Shown here piece by piece: positions 19,773 through 29,452 of a stretch of 64,000 bases of DNA. The notes under the pieces were generated by a model, which saw only the letters and a list, made by a program, of their open reading frames with translations, was not told the DNA's origin and did not search any database. The number at the start of each line of letters is the position of its first letter. Positions within the stretch are counted from its first letter, which is position 1. The stretch is from G963677085 sp963677085. GTDB lineage: Bacteria > Planctomycetota > Planctomycetia > Pirellulales > Thermoguttaceae. The position numbers and the translations under genes were made by a program. The stretch is from contig CAXXFH010000004.1 of the NCBI GenBank assembly GCA_963677085.2, forward strand, positions 5,432,680 through 5,496,679, read 5' to 3'.

Positions 19773-20492
19773 ATGCGACGAGTCACCCCGGAGCAACGGA
19801 GTATTGACTACGGCACAGAAAAGGCGACGCAGTCGATACCTTGCATTGCGGCAAAGAGAGGTTGTGGCCATGAAGGCTTCACCCTAGTGGAGTTGCTCGT
19901 GGTCATTTCGATCATCGGCCTTCTGGTCGGGCTACTATTGCCCGCGGTTCAGGCAGCACGCGAGTCGGCGCGAACACTGCAATGCAAGAGCAACCTTTAC
20001 CAGATTTGGATCAACACGGAAAACTACCGCAGCAAATACCGCGGCGCAATGCCCACGGCCGAGATTCTCGGCAACTACCCGTATCGCATGGCGCCAGGCA
20101 AGAAAGACTCTCGCGACCCCCGGTCGCTACCAGAGACGTACGGTCTGCAAGCGCTGTTCGAGCAGGAAGTAGGTACGGGTTCAACGACCGGAATTTTCCT
20201 TTGCCCTTGCGCGCCGGAATGGATGCGGGAACACGGCAACACGTATGCTTTCAGCATCGCAGCCAACCTCGACTCTCCAATTGCCAAAGGCGCACCGTTT
20301 TCGCGCCAGATTTGGGTTTGGGACAACATCAACCTGTACCCAGGGACGCCTGGATGGAACGGCCCTTTTGGCCCTGGATATGCCATCCCCGTCGAGCTTC
20401 GGGTGTATCCGCATGCGACATTCTTCGGCGGTGAAGGTTACAACACGTTGTATCGCGACGGGCATGTAGAGTACCACTCGATCGGCGGCTGA
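19773..20492 (+). CDS. DUF1559 prepilin-like protein
   Basis: Start chosen at 19773, seven bases after AGGAG. The type IV prepilin/pseudopilin signal GFTLVELLVVISIIGLLVG (cleavage before Phe36, conserved Glu at +5) is followed by the hydrophobic helix and LLPAVQAARESARTLQC, the standard start of planctomycete DUF1559 proteins. It ends with the H-X9-DG-type motif LYRDGHVEYHS. At 239 residues it is short for the family. These proteins are abundant in planctomycetes and are probably assembled or anchored by a type II secretion/pilus-like machine; their exact role is unknown. It is the first gene after the Fur-type operator, suggesting iron-linked expression. Confidence 0.9.
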   Translation: MRRVTPEQRSIDYGTEKATQSIPCIAAKRGCGHEGFTLVELLVVISIIGLLVGLLLPAVQAARESARTLQCKSNLYQIWINTENYRSKYRGAMPTAEILGNYPYRMAPGKKDSRDPRSLPETYGLQALFEQEVGTGSTTGIFLCPCAPEWMREHGNTYAFSIAANLDSPIAKGAPFSRQIWVWDNINLYPGTPGWNGPFGPGYAIPVELRVYPHATFFGGEGYNTLYRDGHVEYHSIGG

Positions 20493-20524
20493 CGCATGAA
20501 GGACACACACCACAGTCAACACGG

Positions 20525-20630
20525 AGCGGCAGGGCCGCCAACCAAACCGGTGCTATCGCGCGGAGCCAAGAAACCGCTCCCATTGGTCGCTCGACTTCGT
20601 GAAGAAGTTGACGGTCCTCGAAGTTCGTAC
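20525..20630 (+). repeat. Dispersed two-hairpin repeat family A, copy 2
   Basis: Same order of blocks as 15393-15496: GCGGCAGGGCCGCC head, CCAAACCGGTGCTA, core GCTCCCATTGGTCGCT (20576-20591) with one change, and a TTGACGGTCCTCGAAGTT tail. The second hairpin is degraded. It starts 33 bases after the DUF1559 stop, so its head could act as a 3' stem-loop. Confidence 0.7.
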
Positions 20631-20681
20631 GGACGTTTTCAAACACAGACATTCTCGATCGTGTGCTAGGGGGACGAATTC

Positions 20682-21341
20682 GTGGAAATTCGTGCATCGC
20701 AGTGCCTCGGCGCGATACTTGCCCTGCTGTTCGGGCTGGGATGGATTGCCGTTTGCCAGTCGATGGACTGGTCTCTGTGCAGTTATGGCGGCATTATCGT
20801 CGGAGGCGTTGTCGGCCTTGGTTGCTGCCTTGGCAACCGTGCCGTTCCTAGTTTCTTCTACGCCGTAGCCGCCTCAGTGCTGACTCTCGTATTGTTGCTT
20901 GCGGCCAACGACTTCTTGTCGCGGCAACAAAAAACTGAAGCGTTGGAGGAAATCCAGTCGGAGGAGTCCTACATCCTTGCCGTAGCCGAACAAATACTGC
21001 TTCAGCGATTCGTTCAGGGAAAGAAAACAAGCGATGTCCAACAAACGAACGGCCCTGCGCCTGGCGTTGCTTTCCTGACAACCCGTGACGAAATACCGCA
21101 CGACGTATGGAACGAAGCCACCACCCGATGGAATGCTCTCAGAGAACAAGACAAGAACCTATTGCGCAAGCAGCGGTTGTCACGGATCGAGGCCTCGCAC
21201 GGCAAAAACCTTGAGCACTTCGATGACAAGGCGCCTTGGTTCACAACATTGGTTGTGTACACGTTGGCTACCGGCGCAACGTTTCTCTTGGCGGCAATTC
21301 CCGCCATCAGTGAGTTTATGCGGTATTCCAATGGCTATTAA
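20682..21341 (+). CDS. Four-helix membrane protein, function unknown
   Basis: A 219-residue protein with a GTG start preceded by AGGGGGAC. Three N-terminal hydrophobic segments (about residues 8-24, 33-50, 57-76) are followed by a charged, probably helical stretch (about 78-180). A final transmembrane segment is at about 187-210 (TTLVVYTLATGATFLLAAI). I recognise no family. It sits between the DUF1559 gene and the PEP-CTERM giant and reads in the same direction, so it may belong to the same iron-linked transcription unit, although repeat A copy 2 lies between. Confidence 0.7.
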   Translation: MEIRASQCLGAILALLFGLGWIAVCQSMDWSLCSYGGIIVGGVVGLGCCLGNRAVPSFFYAVAASVLTLVLLLAANDFLSRQQKTEALEEIQSEESYILAVAEQILLQRFVQGKKTSDVQQTNGPAPGVAFLTTRDEIPHDVWNEATTRWNALREQDKNLLRKQRLSRIEASHGKNLEHFDDKAPWFTTLVVYTLATGATFLLAAIPAISEFMRYSNGY

Positions 21342-21568
21342 TGGCGGTGTTGAAAGCGATCGATTCCGGGTGCCACCCGTCTACAAGTTCAAGCTTCGGA
21401 TGGTCGCCCTTCGAGCGTTTGATTTACAACGACAAACGAAAAAGAGATGCCGGCTTTGTATCAGCTTCAGTGACCCGAGTTCTCGTCGATAACCGCTCAC
21501 GCAACGTCGTTGGGGACGTGCAATTTGGCGGCATTCGATTGGGGACGCGAAACCCAGGAGGTTTTCCC

Positions 21569-24500
21569 ATGTTTCAGTTCTTAGGACGGCAACCGTTGGT
21601 GGTCGCCGGGATGTTGTTTTTGCTGGGCGCGATAGCAGGGTTTCCAGCCCTCGAGCGCGCTCACGCAGTGGAAATACCAGGAATGTCGGTCATCGTTTCC
21701 GACGACGTCCTCATCGATCCAACCTATGGCGGTGTAATTGGTGGTTATACCTACGATACTGCCAACGACGCCTATTACGTAACCGTTTACGGATCTTCGC
21801 AAGGGCTACGCAAGGTCACACACACCGGACCGGGTGGCACCTGGGAGGCCGACACCTATGCGGGCGTCAGCTTCGAGTCGTACCCTTCTGACATGATGCG
21901 ATTCGCGCGCTCGTCAGACGTTGCCGGGGGCGTTACGGACCCGAGTGCGAGTGCCTTTTCGATGATGGCCGGAATACTGTTGAATCCGACAACCGTCACC
22001 CGGACGGTTAAAGCTCCAGAGAATTACGTTTACGACGCCAACAACCCACTGATGAACTACGGGCCGGTCGACGCGGATGGCAACATCACCATCACCTATG
22101 CCCCCGGGACGCTGGCATACATTGTCGACGGTGGCTACGACGAATCGAGCGGATCGCGACTCGATTCCAAAAAGATCTTCACTTGGGACCTGCGGCAAAT
22201 CGGTACGCCAACCGACTCGCAACTTGACTACAACACGGGAACCAGTGGAAGCACCACCAATCCTAATCCCGGTGGCCTCTTCGGAGCCTACGGCCAAGCC
22301 GACTGGAACGACGTTTTCTCCGTCGTAATGACCGAGCAACAACTCCGCAACGCCTACACCGCGCATCAGACGGCCAATCCCAGCCTCGGCATACCGGATC
22401 TGCCCGACAGCAGTGTCGACAACTTCGGACGCCAGTTTGCTTGGTCGACCGACGGACAATCGCTCTATTGCGTCGATAAGGGTTACGACATCGGAGGCGT
22501 TTACAAAGTGAACGCTTCGACCGGTGAAGCCGAAATGCTTCACGCCGAGATGAGCAATAGCATGTATTCGGAGCCTTCGGTGGTTGCCACGTCGGCGCTG
22601 GACTTCGGTTCTGGGGCCGGGGCGGGCGATCAGGTTATCTTTAACGGCACGGCCTACACGGGCAACCCGGGCGGATTGAGCTACGTCGTCGACACCGGAT
22701 CGGGCGCAAGCGGAGCGAAGACTCTGGTCCACGGTGACATGCTCCAGACCCAGCTTGGCACCACCGCGTCGGGAACCATCACCTACACGGCGGCCGACTC
22801 CGACGGCGACGTCTACTTCTGGAACAGCAGTGCCGGAGCACTCTTCCGTCGCGACGCCTACGGACGTGTCTCGAAGGTCGTCAGCAAGGCCGAAGCCTAC
22901 GAACTGGCCTACGAGCACGACGGCACCCGAGGCAACGGCGGCGGCCTTCTGCGACTGCAAACCCGAGAGGACGAGACCGGAACCCACGTAACTTTCCGCG
23001 GCGACAACTCCTATATCGGCGCCGTTCAGATCTTCGACCCGGCCGACTTGAACAAGGACGGGAGCGTAACGCAGGAAGACCGCGATCAGTTCATCGCGCA
23101 ACGGCGTGCCGCCATGCTGGGCGACGTGCCTTCGGCTTCGAGCGATCCGGACGGATACGCCGACTACCTGGCAGCCGATATCAGCGGCGATCTGGCTGTC
23201 GATTCCGATGGCGTGATCGAACGCGGTAGCGTCGACAACATGGATACGCTGCTTTACTTCCAGCACATCAACGAAAAGCCGGGTGACCTGAACCTCGATG
23301 GCACGGTGTCGGCGGCCGAGGTTGCCATGGTCGAGGCCAATATCGGCGTCTCGGGTTCCTGGTTCCAGGGCGACTTCGATCGCGACGGTATCGTGACTCA
23401 GAAGGACGTCGACATGATGGCCGCGGCCGGCACCACCTACGACATCACGGCCGTCGAACCGACGGCCAGCTACACAGGTGGCGCCAACGGGACGTGGGCC
23501 GACGTCAAAAAACCGTCGGGCATCGAAGCCGATGCCGATTCGCTCATCACACTCGCTCGCGATGGCGGCGCCACGGTGGTCGGAGCGAGTGGGCGTACGC
23601 TCGCAGGATTCCTGACCGTCGGCAGCGTCAACGAAACCTATACCGGCGCGACCGAACTGCAATTGGCTGCCGGTAGCCAACTCGACGTGGCCCTGGGCAT
23701 GGTCGTTACCGGCAAGGGAGTGCTCGACGGCAGCGCCACCGGAGCTGGCATCAAGCTCGGGCTGCCCGGCTACGGTGCGACTCTCATCGTGGAAGACGGC
23801 GGCCAACTTCAAGGCAGTTTCACGCTTGAAGGTTCCTTGCGACTGAACACGTCGACGAGCCAAGACCTGTACGCCACCGTCACCGACACGGATGTGGCGT
23901 CGTTCCTTGCCAAGAACGGCTCGGGTACGTTGACGGTGTACTCGACAAACTCCTACACCGGCGAAACCCGGATTGAAGGCGGCACGCTCGTCGTTGGAAC
24001 GGCGGGAGCCATCCCCGCAGTCAGCTCGCTCTACGTCGGCTCGGACGCCACACTGGACCTCAACGGATATGACGTTACGGTCGGGGGAATGGACAGCGAC
24101 GACAGCGACTTCTCCGTTCCTCAAATCCTGCTCGGCGCCAAAACGCTGACCTACGACAGCGACGACGACGGTTCCTTTGTCGGCGATATCAGCGGGACTG
24201 GCGATATCGTGAAAAACGGAGCCGGCCAGTTTTCGCTCAATGCCCAAACGTCGTTCACTGGCGGCGTTACTGTCAACGAAGGAACCCTGCGACTCTACGC
24301 CGACAATGCACTGGTAACCACCAGCGAAGTAACCGTTAACGAAGACGGCGTTCTCGGTCTATATCGGGCCGACCAAGAGCTCACCGCACTTCACGGCACC
24401 GGCGAAGTCACCAACACTTACACCGGCACCTCCTCGTCGTCGGCCTACGACACGAACCTGACGCTAAACACGGCCGACGGCACGACCAACACGTTCGACG

Positions 24501-25615
24501 GCCGCATCACCAGCGCCCGTATGGCCGTCGAGAAGAAGGGCCTCGGCACACTCATGCTCAACGGCCAAAATACGTTCGGCAATGGATTGACTATTGCCGA
24601 AGGCACCGTCGAAGTGTCGAGCAACGGAAACCTCGGCGCCGAGGGCGGCGAGGTAACAGTTGCCGAAAACGCCACATTGGTTGCCTCCGGCAACATTCTC
24701 GGTCGGCATGTCGGTGGCGTTCGCGGCTCAACGCTCACTGCCAAAGGCGCCCTGTTGATCGGCGATGCGTCGAGCACCACCGGTTTCGACTTCGGCGGCG
24801 TGGTGAACGTGGGCAACCATCTGGTTGGCCTCATCGACGCCGACCAGGCCGAGTTACACGGGGCGACTATTGCCGGCGGTACGCTGTCGAGCCTGACGTC
24901 GATCCAGATGGCCATGACCGACACGAGCGACATTAACACGGCCCTGACCGGCTACGGTACGGTCAACGGCAAGTTCACCGCAGGCGCCAGCGGGCAGTCC
25001 GGTGCGGCGTTCGTCATCGGTGATGCCAGCAACGGCGGAATCACGATGACTGGCACGGTCAACGGAAACGGTGTGTGGCAGAACGTCACCCAGGCGGGGT
25101 TGTTCACCGCCGGTTTCAGTCCCGGCTATAACCTTTTCGGTGAAAACAGTTCGCTGAATGCCACGATCGTCGAAATCGGCGGCGACCAGGCAGCCGTCTT
25201 CAACGGTGCCGCAACCACACCCGGCGACTACGACCAGGGCTACGTCTATGGCATGGCCGATGGGTCGAGCGTAGCCTACGACGGCTTTCAACTGCTCGGC
25301 AAAATGACTATCCAACTGATCGACAGCTTTTTACCCGAGTTGGGTGACGAGTTCCTGTTGTTCGAAACCGGTGAATTCGACGTGTTCGGTACGCATTACG
25401 GCACGGGCGAAATCGTCTACGGCGAAGCCTTCGACCTGGATCTTTCCAATGCCGTGCTTGCCGACGGTCTCGCGTGGCATGTCGACGCGACCTCGGAACA
25501 CCTGATGCTCAGCGTGCAGGCGGTGCCCGAACCGGGCACGATTGTCATGCTGCTCGGTTGTGCCGTTGCGGCAGGTGTGTATTGCCAACGCAAACGCCGC
25601 GCACGGGCCGTGTAA
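21569..25615 (+). CDS. Giant PEP-CTERM protein with EF-hand-like and autotransporter-strand repeats
   Basis: Start at 21569, eight bases after AGGAGG, giving a signal peptide and a 1348-residue secreted protein. The N-terminal region (about 35-480) resembles a propeller-like sheet domain. It is followed by three dockerin/EF-hand-like calcium loops (DLNKDGSVTQED about 492, DLNLDGTVSAAE about 572, DFDRDGIVTQKD about 601). At least three autotransporter-associated beta-strand repeats follow (KNGSGTLTVYS.., KNGAGQFSLNA.., KKGLGTLMLNG.., each with a GGTLVVG-like end), forming a beta-helix. The C-terminus is a PEP-CTERM sorting signal (VPEPGT at 1319, hydrophobic helix, RKRRAR). Such tails are processed by an exosortase. 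Its place next to a Fur-type box, a dihaem peroxidase and HemP suggests a surface role linked to iron or redox. Confidence 0.88.
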   Translation: MFQFLGRQPLVVAGMLFLLGAIAGFPALERAHAVEIPGMSVIVSDDVLIDPTYGGVIGGYTYDTANDAYYVTVYGSSQGLRKVTHTGPGGTWEADTYAGVSFESYPSDMMRFARSSDVAGGVTDPSASAFSMMAGILLNPTTVTRTVKAPENYVYDANNPLMNYGPVDADGNITITYAPGTLAYIVDGGYDESSGSRLDSKKIFTWDLRQIGTPTDSQLDYNTGTSGSTTNPNPGGLFGAYGQADWNDVFSVVMTEQQLRNAYTAHQTANPSLGIPDLPDSSVDNFGRQFAWSTDGQSLYCVDKGYDIGGVYKVNASTGEAEMLHAEMSNSMYSEPSVVATSALDFGSGAGAGDQVIFNGTAYTGNPGGLSYVVDTGSGASGAKTLVHGDMLQTQLGTTASGTITYTAADSDGDVYFWNSSAGALFRRDAYGRVSKVVSKAEAYELAYEHDGTRGNGGGLLRLQTREDETGTHVTFRGDNSYIGAVQIFDPADLNKDGSVTQEDRDQFIAQRRAAMLGDVPSASSDPDGYADYLAADISGDLAVDSDGVIERGSVDNMDTLLYFQHINEKPGDLNLDGTVSAAEVAMVEANIGVSGSWFQGDFDRDGIVTQKDVDMMAAAGTTYDITAVEPTASYTGGANGTWADVKKPSGIEADADSLITLARDGGATVVGASGRTLAGFLTVGSVNETYTGATELQLAAGSQLDVALGMVVTGKGVLDGSATGAGIKLGLPGYGATLIVEDGGQLQGSFTLEGSLRLNTSTSQDLYATVTDTDVASFLAKNGSGTLTVYSTNSYTGETRIEGGTLVVGTAGAIPAVSSLYVGSDATLDLNGYDVTVGGMDSDDSDFSVPQILLGAKTLTYDSDDDGSFVGDISGTGDIVKNGAGQFSLNAQTSFTGGVTVNEGTLRLYADNALVTTSEVTVNEDGVLGLYRADQELTALHGTGEVTNTYTGTSSSSAYDTNLTLNTADGTTNTFDGRITSARMAVEKKGLGTLMLNGQNTFGNGLTIAEGTVEVSSNGNLGAEGGEVTVAENATLVASGNILGRHVGGVRGSTLTAKGALLIGDASSTTGFDFGGVVNVGNHLVGLIDADQAELHGATIAGGTLSSLTSIQMAMTDTSDINTALTGYGTVNGKFTAGASGQSGAAFVIGDASNGGITMTGTVNGNGVWQNVTQAGLFTAGFSPGYNLFGENSSLNATIVEIGGDQAAVFNGAATTPGDYDQGYVYGMADGSSVAYDGFQLLGKMTIQLIDSFLPELGDEFLLFETGEFDVFGTHYGTGEIVYGEAFDLDLSNAVLADGLAWHVDATSEHLMLSVQAVPEPGTIVMLLGCAVAAGVYCQRKRRARAV

Positions 25616-25635
25616 AAACACGGCGTTTGGTTTCT

Positions 25636-25665
25636 GCAGTGGCCGCCACCAACGGCGGCCACTGC
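25636..25665 (+). terminator. Strong hairpin after the PEP-CTERM gene
   Basis: A perfect 12-bp stem (GCAGTGGCCGCC with its complement) around a six-base loop, 21 bases after the stop at 25615. No U-run follows, so it may be a pause or mRNA-end structure rather than a classical intrinsic terminator. Confidence 0.6.
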
Positions 25666-25827
25666 CACTGCTTGTCGATTTTCCGTAGCCGTTTACGGGA
25701 AGGAAAGACGGCTGCAAACGGCGAGGCGCCTACAGGTGAACACGGAACTGCTCAGAAGATGCCCCTCGCCAAGGCGTGAAGGCGCAAAAAACACCTCGCG
25801 TCCTTGACGCCTTGCCGAGATGATTCC

Positions 25828-27135
25828 ATGAAACCCAATCGACGGTGGAAAACGAAGTCCGCAGAAAAGATGGCCACCCAAAGCACCATAAGCCACGCAA
25901 ATGCCATCCGTGTGGCCGTCGTTTGCCTGGTTGCCGGGTGTTGCCTGCTGTTTGGCGAGATGTCCAGCGCCAACGAACCCGACGTTAGCCCATCGCCGTC
26001 AAGGGCGAAAGCCCCCGACTTCGACTTGCCCTCCTCCGACAAGGACGGTGGAAAACGCAGCGATTTGCCGCCATGGTCAAAGCTGACAAAAGAGCTATGC
26101 CCACGTTTACGCGACGAATACTCACGTCCGCCAAACGAATGGCCAGCCCCTATCGTCGACAACGCGGTGAAGTGGGAAGAGTTGGGAATCGTCCCTCCGG
26201 TCGCCCATCCTCCGAGCAATCCGTTTTGCGAGAAGAAGGTCGAGTTGGGACAAACGTTGTTCTTCGATCGTCGGCTTTCTCGGGCGGGCGACATTGCGTG
26301 TGCCACGTGCCACAATCCCCAGCGCGGTTGGGCCAATGCCCACGCAAGTCGTAGTGACAACTCTCTTTGGCCTATGCGCCGTGATCCACCCAGCCTGCGG
26401 AACGTCGGCCATCGCCGTACGCTGCATTGGGACGGTGCGGCCGACTCGCTCGAACAACAGGCAGTCATGGCGTTACAGGCACCCGACCAGATGGATAGTA
26501 CGCCTGAGCATGTCCTGCGACGCCTACGACAGACACCCGATTATGTTAAACGTTTCGCGGCGGCGTTTGGCCAGGACGGAGTCACGTTGAAAAACGTTTC
26601 CAAGGCACTCGCGGCTTACCAACGCACCTGCACCGGAATCGCCAGCTACTTCGACGATTTTCTGCGAGGCAACCAGATGGCCCTATCCGACGAGGCCCTT
26701 TACGGGCTGCATATCTTCCGTACCAACGGCCGCTGCATCAATTGCCATCATGGCCCCAACCTAACCGATGAAAAGTTCCATGACGTCGGGCTGTCCTATT
26801 ACCGTCGCGAATACGAAGACCTGGGTCGTTACTACGTCACACGTAGGCCGGGCGATAGCGGACGTTTTCGCACGCCCTCGCTGCGCAACGTGAGTCGCAC
26901 CGGACCCTACATGCACCGCGGCACCTTTTCGCTCGACGGTGTGTTGAACATGCTCAACCACGGCATGCCTACGCTTCCACGCGACAAGAGCCAACCACCC
27001 GATCCGTTGTTTCCCCAGAAATCACCATTGTTTCATCGCCTGGACTTAACCCAGGCGGAGTTGGCTTATATCAAGTGTTTTCTTGAATCCTTGGCGGAGA
27101 AAGACACGCCGGATCGGGAGGAAGAAGCGTTTTGA
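25828..27135 (+). CDS. Dihaem cytochrome c peroxidase / MauG family protein
   Basis: ATG at 25828 gives an N-terminal hydrophobic export segment (VAVVCLVAGCCLLFGE). Two c-type haem motifs are visible: CATCH (Cys158, Cys161, His162), preceded by LGQTLFFDRRLSRAGDIA, and CINCH (Cys303, Cys306, His307), followed by GPNLTDEKFHDVG. RFRTPSLRNVSRTGPYMHRG and the terminal FLESL are typical of the family. By family it is periplasmic and either reduces H2O2 or oxidises a protein target as MauG does. It lies in the putative Fur-controlled block and is followed by a hairpin repeat (27175-27198). Confidence 0.9.
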   Translation: MKPNRRWKTKSAEKMATQSTISHANAIRVAVVCLVAGCCLLFGEMSSANEPDVSPSPSRAKAPDFDLPSSDKDGGKRSDLPPWSKLTKELCPRLRDEYSRPPNEWPAPIVDNAVKWEELGIVPPVAHPPSNPFCEKKVELGQTLFFDRRLSRAGDIACATCHNPQRGWANAHASRSDNSLWPMRRDPPSLRNVGHRRTLHWDGAADSLEQQAVMALQAPDQMDSTPEHVLRRLRQTPDYVKRFAAAFGQDGVTLKNVSKALAAYQRTCTGIASYFDDFLRGNQMALSDEALYGLHIFRTNGRCINCHHGPNLTDEKFHDVGLSYYRREYEDLGRYYVTRRPGDSGRFRTPSLRNVSRTGPYMHRGTFSLDGVLNMLNHGMPTLPRDKSQPPDPLFPQKSPLFHRLDLTQAELAYIKCFLESLAEKDTPDREEEAF

Positions 27136-27174
27136 GTGCGACGATTCCCTGGCTCCCAAACTCCATTTCCCCTG

Positions 27175-27198
27175 GTTCCCAAGCTGGAGCTTGGGAAC
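27175..27198 (+). repeat. Perfect 11-bp stem hairpin, REP-like
   Basis: GTTCCCAAGCT and its exact complement around two G residues, 40 bases after the peroxidase stop. A partial repeat of the left arm (CTGGCTCCCAAACTCC) precedes it. It may act as an mRNA 3' structure. Confidence 0.6.
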
Positions 27199-27260
27199 GA
27201 GTAGAGTGTTAGCGATTCGGAACCAATAGATTCTTATTCCCAACATTACAGGAGAAACCC

Positions 27261-28421
27261 ATGAAGAGAACTGATGTCGCTATGTTTGTTGTCGCGTTGT
27301 CGTTGGCACCGCTACCGTCGACGTTGTGTCGTGCAGAAACTTCGGAAACCACCGTAGCAAAGCAAGACGTATCGGCTGCCGCTGAATTGGGCGTCGCCGA
27401 GTTTGCGCGCGGCCAACACCTACTTACCAAAGGCAAATACACTGAGGCCCTCAAGGCATTCGATGCCGCGGTTCAAGCCGCTCCGCTGAATCAGAAGTAC
27501 GTCCAGCAGGCGGCCACCGTGCGTAAAGTCGCTGCGCTCCGCGAACGTTTGAAAGCGGAAAAGGATCTGGAACAATGGGTTCGCATCGCGAGGGCGTTGC
27601 ACCTTTTCTACCACCAGCACGCCTTGTACAGCGAATGCGTGGTGGTCGACCGCCAGATTCACGACAAACTCGGCAACGCACTCTCCGCCGCGTTGTTAGC
27701 CCAGACCTTGATGGCGCAAAAAAACAATGTCGAGGCAGCGACCTTGCTCTGTGATCTCCCGCAGGACGAACGCACCTTCGGCTCGCAGGTAATGGCCGTC
27801 ATCGCATTTGCTCGATCAGGCCAAAAGGAAAAGGCCATCGAAACCGCCGACGCGGTCGTTCGGCCCGAACACCTTTGTGCTGGAAAGGCCTACCTCCTCG
27901 CGCGGATGTACGCCGCCGTCGACGCGAAACCCGAAGCCGCCGCCCTGCTCCGCCAAGCCTTCGCCGATTCGCCGGAGGCTCGGCTGCCGGCATTCAAGGC
28001 CAAGGCCGCCCGTTGCCCGGAATTCGCCACGTTGCTTGCCGATCCAAAATTTGCTTCTGTGATGGAAACGAAATCGGAGGCCCACGAAGAAGACCACGAC
28101 CACTCGCACGGCCCCGGTGGTCACTGTGTCGACTGCCCGAGCCAGGACCGCACGCAGGATATCCCCGCCGCGGAAAAGGCGGGCGCCGCCACGGCAACCA
28201 CACCGGCCAAGAGTCTGGTCATCAAAGCCCCGGCATGCGACAAGTCCTCGCCTTGCGACTCGTGCTCGCAGCGGGGTTCGTGTCAGAAGCAGAGCGGCAC
28301 GTGCGATAAGGACTCCGACGAACAGGGCGGCTGTTGTGGGAACAACGACTCGTGTGAGTCGGACGATGGCTGCGAGAAGTGCGACTCGCCGACAGCCGGC
28401 CAATCGCCAAAGGACAAATGA
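27261..28421 (+). CDS. Secreted TPR protein with His/Cys-rich tail
   Basis: A 386-residue protein; a signal peptide (VALSLAPLPSTLCRA) is followed by TPR-like helices (GQHLLTKGKYTEALKAFDAAVQAAP at about 50-75 and further repeats to about 265). From about residue 273 the composition changes to a metal-binding-looking tail: HEEDHDHSHGPGGH (five His) and then 12 Cys in CxxC and CC patterns up to about residue 378. I know no family with this tail. It probably binds metal or haem-derived ligands outside the cytoplasm, consistent with the neighbouring peroxidase. GGAG precedes the ATG, and its TGA overlaps the next start (ATGA). Confidence 0.75.
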   Translation: MKRTDVAMFVVALSLAPLPSTLCRAETSETTVAKQDVSAAAELGVAEFARGQHLLTKGKYTEALKAFDAAVQAAPLNQKYVQQAATVRKVAALRERLKAEKDLEQWVRIARALHLFYHQHALYSECVVVDRQIHDKLGNALSAALLAQTLMAQKNNVEAATLLCDLPQDERTFGSQVMAVIAFARSGQKEKAIETADAVVRPEHLCAGKAYLLARMYAAVDAKPEAAALLRQAFADSPEARLPAFKAKAARCPEFATLLADPKFASVMETKSEAHEEDHDHSHGPGGHCVDCPSQDRTQDIPAAEKAGAATATTPAKSLVIKAPACDKSSPCDSCSQRGSCQKQSGTCDKDSDEQGGCCGNNDSCESDDGCEKCDSPTAGQSPKDK

Positions 28422-29452
28422 TCCGACTCGTGCTAACCATTTGGAGATACCAACCGACGATGTGTACCCAGGTATTTCGGAAGACATTCCGCGTCTTGGA
28501 ATTCGCCCTGGCAAGCGCAACCCTGCTCGTGGCGGCCATGGCATCGGGCCAAGAAGCCCCGCTGCTAGCCGACGCAACTCTCCTGCGCGAAGCCCTCGAC
28601 GCGGACTGGATTCAGTCGAACGTGGTGTGGGGACGTCTCCAACTCTCCACACCGCGTTCGGGCATCGTCGAATACGACCGCGCGGTCGACGGGCGCAATG
28701 AGTCGATTCGCATGTGCGCCTGCGACCGCTCCGTCAGACTCACCTACGAACGGGTGTGCGTGCAAGGTCGATTGTCACTCGAAGTAACGAACGACGGTCG
28801 AGTGACCATTGGCCACGAGGCCACGTGCAACGGTGAAACTCTCGTCGTAGCCTTCCAACAACCGGCAACTGGACCAATATCGCTACGGTTGCGGTGCGGT
28901 CCGGAAGACCAGACGTACACGGCGCCAACGCTCTGGCATCTCTGGTTGGCTCAGCCGGAACAGTGTCGTCAACATCTCGGACCAATGCTTGAATTGCTGG
29001 GTGTCAAGCAACTGGTGTCGGACAAAGCGATGAACATCGAGCGCGAGTTATTCGAGATGGCCGAGACCGGGTCGACACCATGCCAGCGACATTTCGCGGC
29101 CTGGGTGGAGCAACTGGCCCACGACGACTACACCGAACGCGAGGTGGCCGATGCGGCTCTGCGTCGGTCGGGCACCGCCGTTTTGTGGTATCTCGTTCCC
29201 GCCCGGGCCGAATGGGACGCGGAACAACGACACCGCATCCTGCGCATTTATCAAACGTTAGCCCGTCGTCCGGCCGACGACACACCGATAAACGCAGCCC
29301 GCTGGTTAGCTGGCGACCCACGTGTATGGAAAACACTAATGCTGCGATCCGAGTCCGAACTACAAGAAATGGCTCGTGAGGCGTTGCAGCGTTTGACAAA
29401 CGGCCAAGCGTTGGCCCAGTCGACTGCTTCCCATTTCGAAGCTCGACCTTAG
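28418..29452 (+). CDS. Secreted hypothetical protein coupled to the TPR gene
   Basis: ATG at 28418 overlaps the preceding stop (ATGA); an ATG at 28460 would also give the export signal (FALASATLLVAAMASG). The mature part has a beta-rich half (about 50-180) and an alpha-helical half (about 190-330) resembling HEAT-like helices, including DDYTEREVADAALRRSGTAVLWYL, which suggests a protein-interaction surface. I recognise no catalytic motif. Four-base overlap means it is almost certainly co-translated with the TPR/Cys-rich protein and works with it. Confidence 0.7.
   Translation: MIRLVLTIWRYQPTMCTQVFRKTFRVLEFALASATLLVAAMASGQEAPLLADATLLREALDADWIQSNVVWGRLQLSTPRSGIVEYDRAVDGRNESIRMCACDRSVRLTYERVCVQGRLSLEVTNDGRVTIGHEATCNGETLVVAFQQPATGPISLRLRCGPEDQTYTAPTLWHLWLAQPEQCRQHLGPMLELLGVKQLVSDKAMNIERELFEMAETGSTPCQRHFAAWVEQLAHDDYTEREVADAALRRSGTAVLWYLVPARAEWDAEQRHRILRIYQTLARRPADDTPINAARWLAGDPRVWKTLMLRSESELQEMAREALQRLTNGQALAQSTASHFEARP

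Noticed and set aside
21914..24247. 777-codon minus-strand ORF
   Set aside because: Runs antisense through the PEP-CTERM gene, whose repeats, signal and sorting motif are clear; long antisense frames are expected in high-GC repetitive coding DNA.
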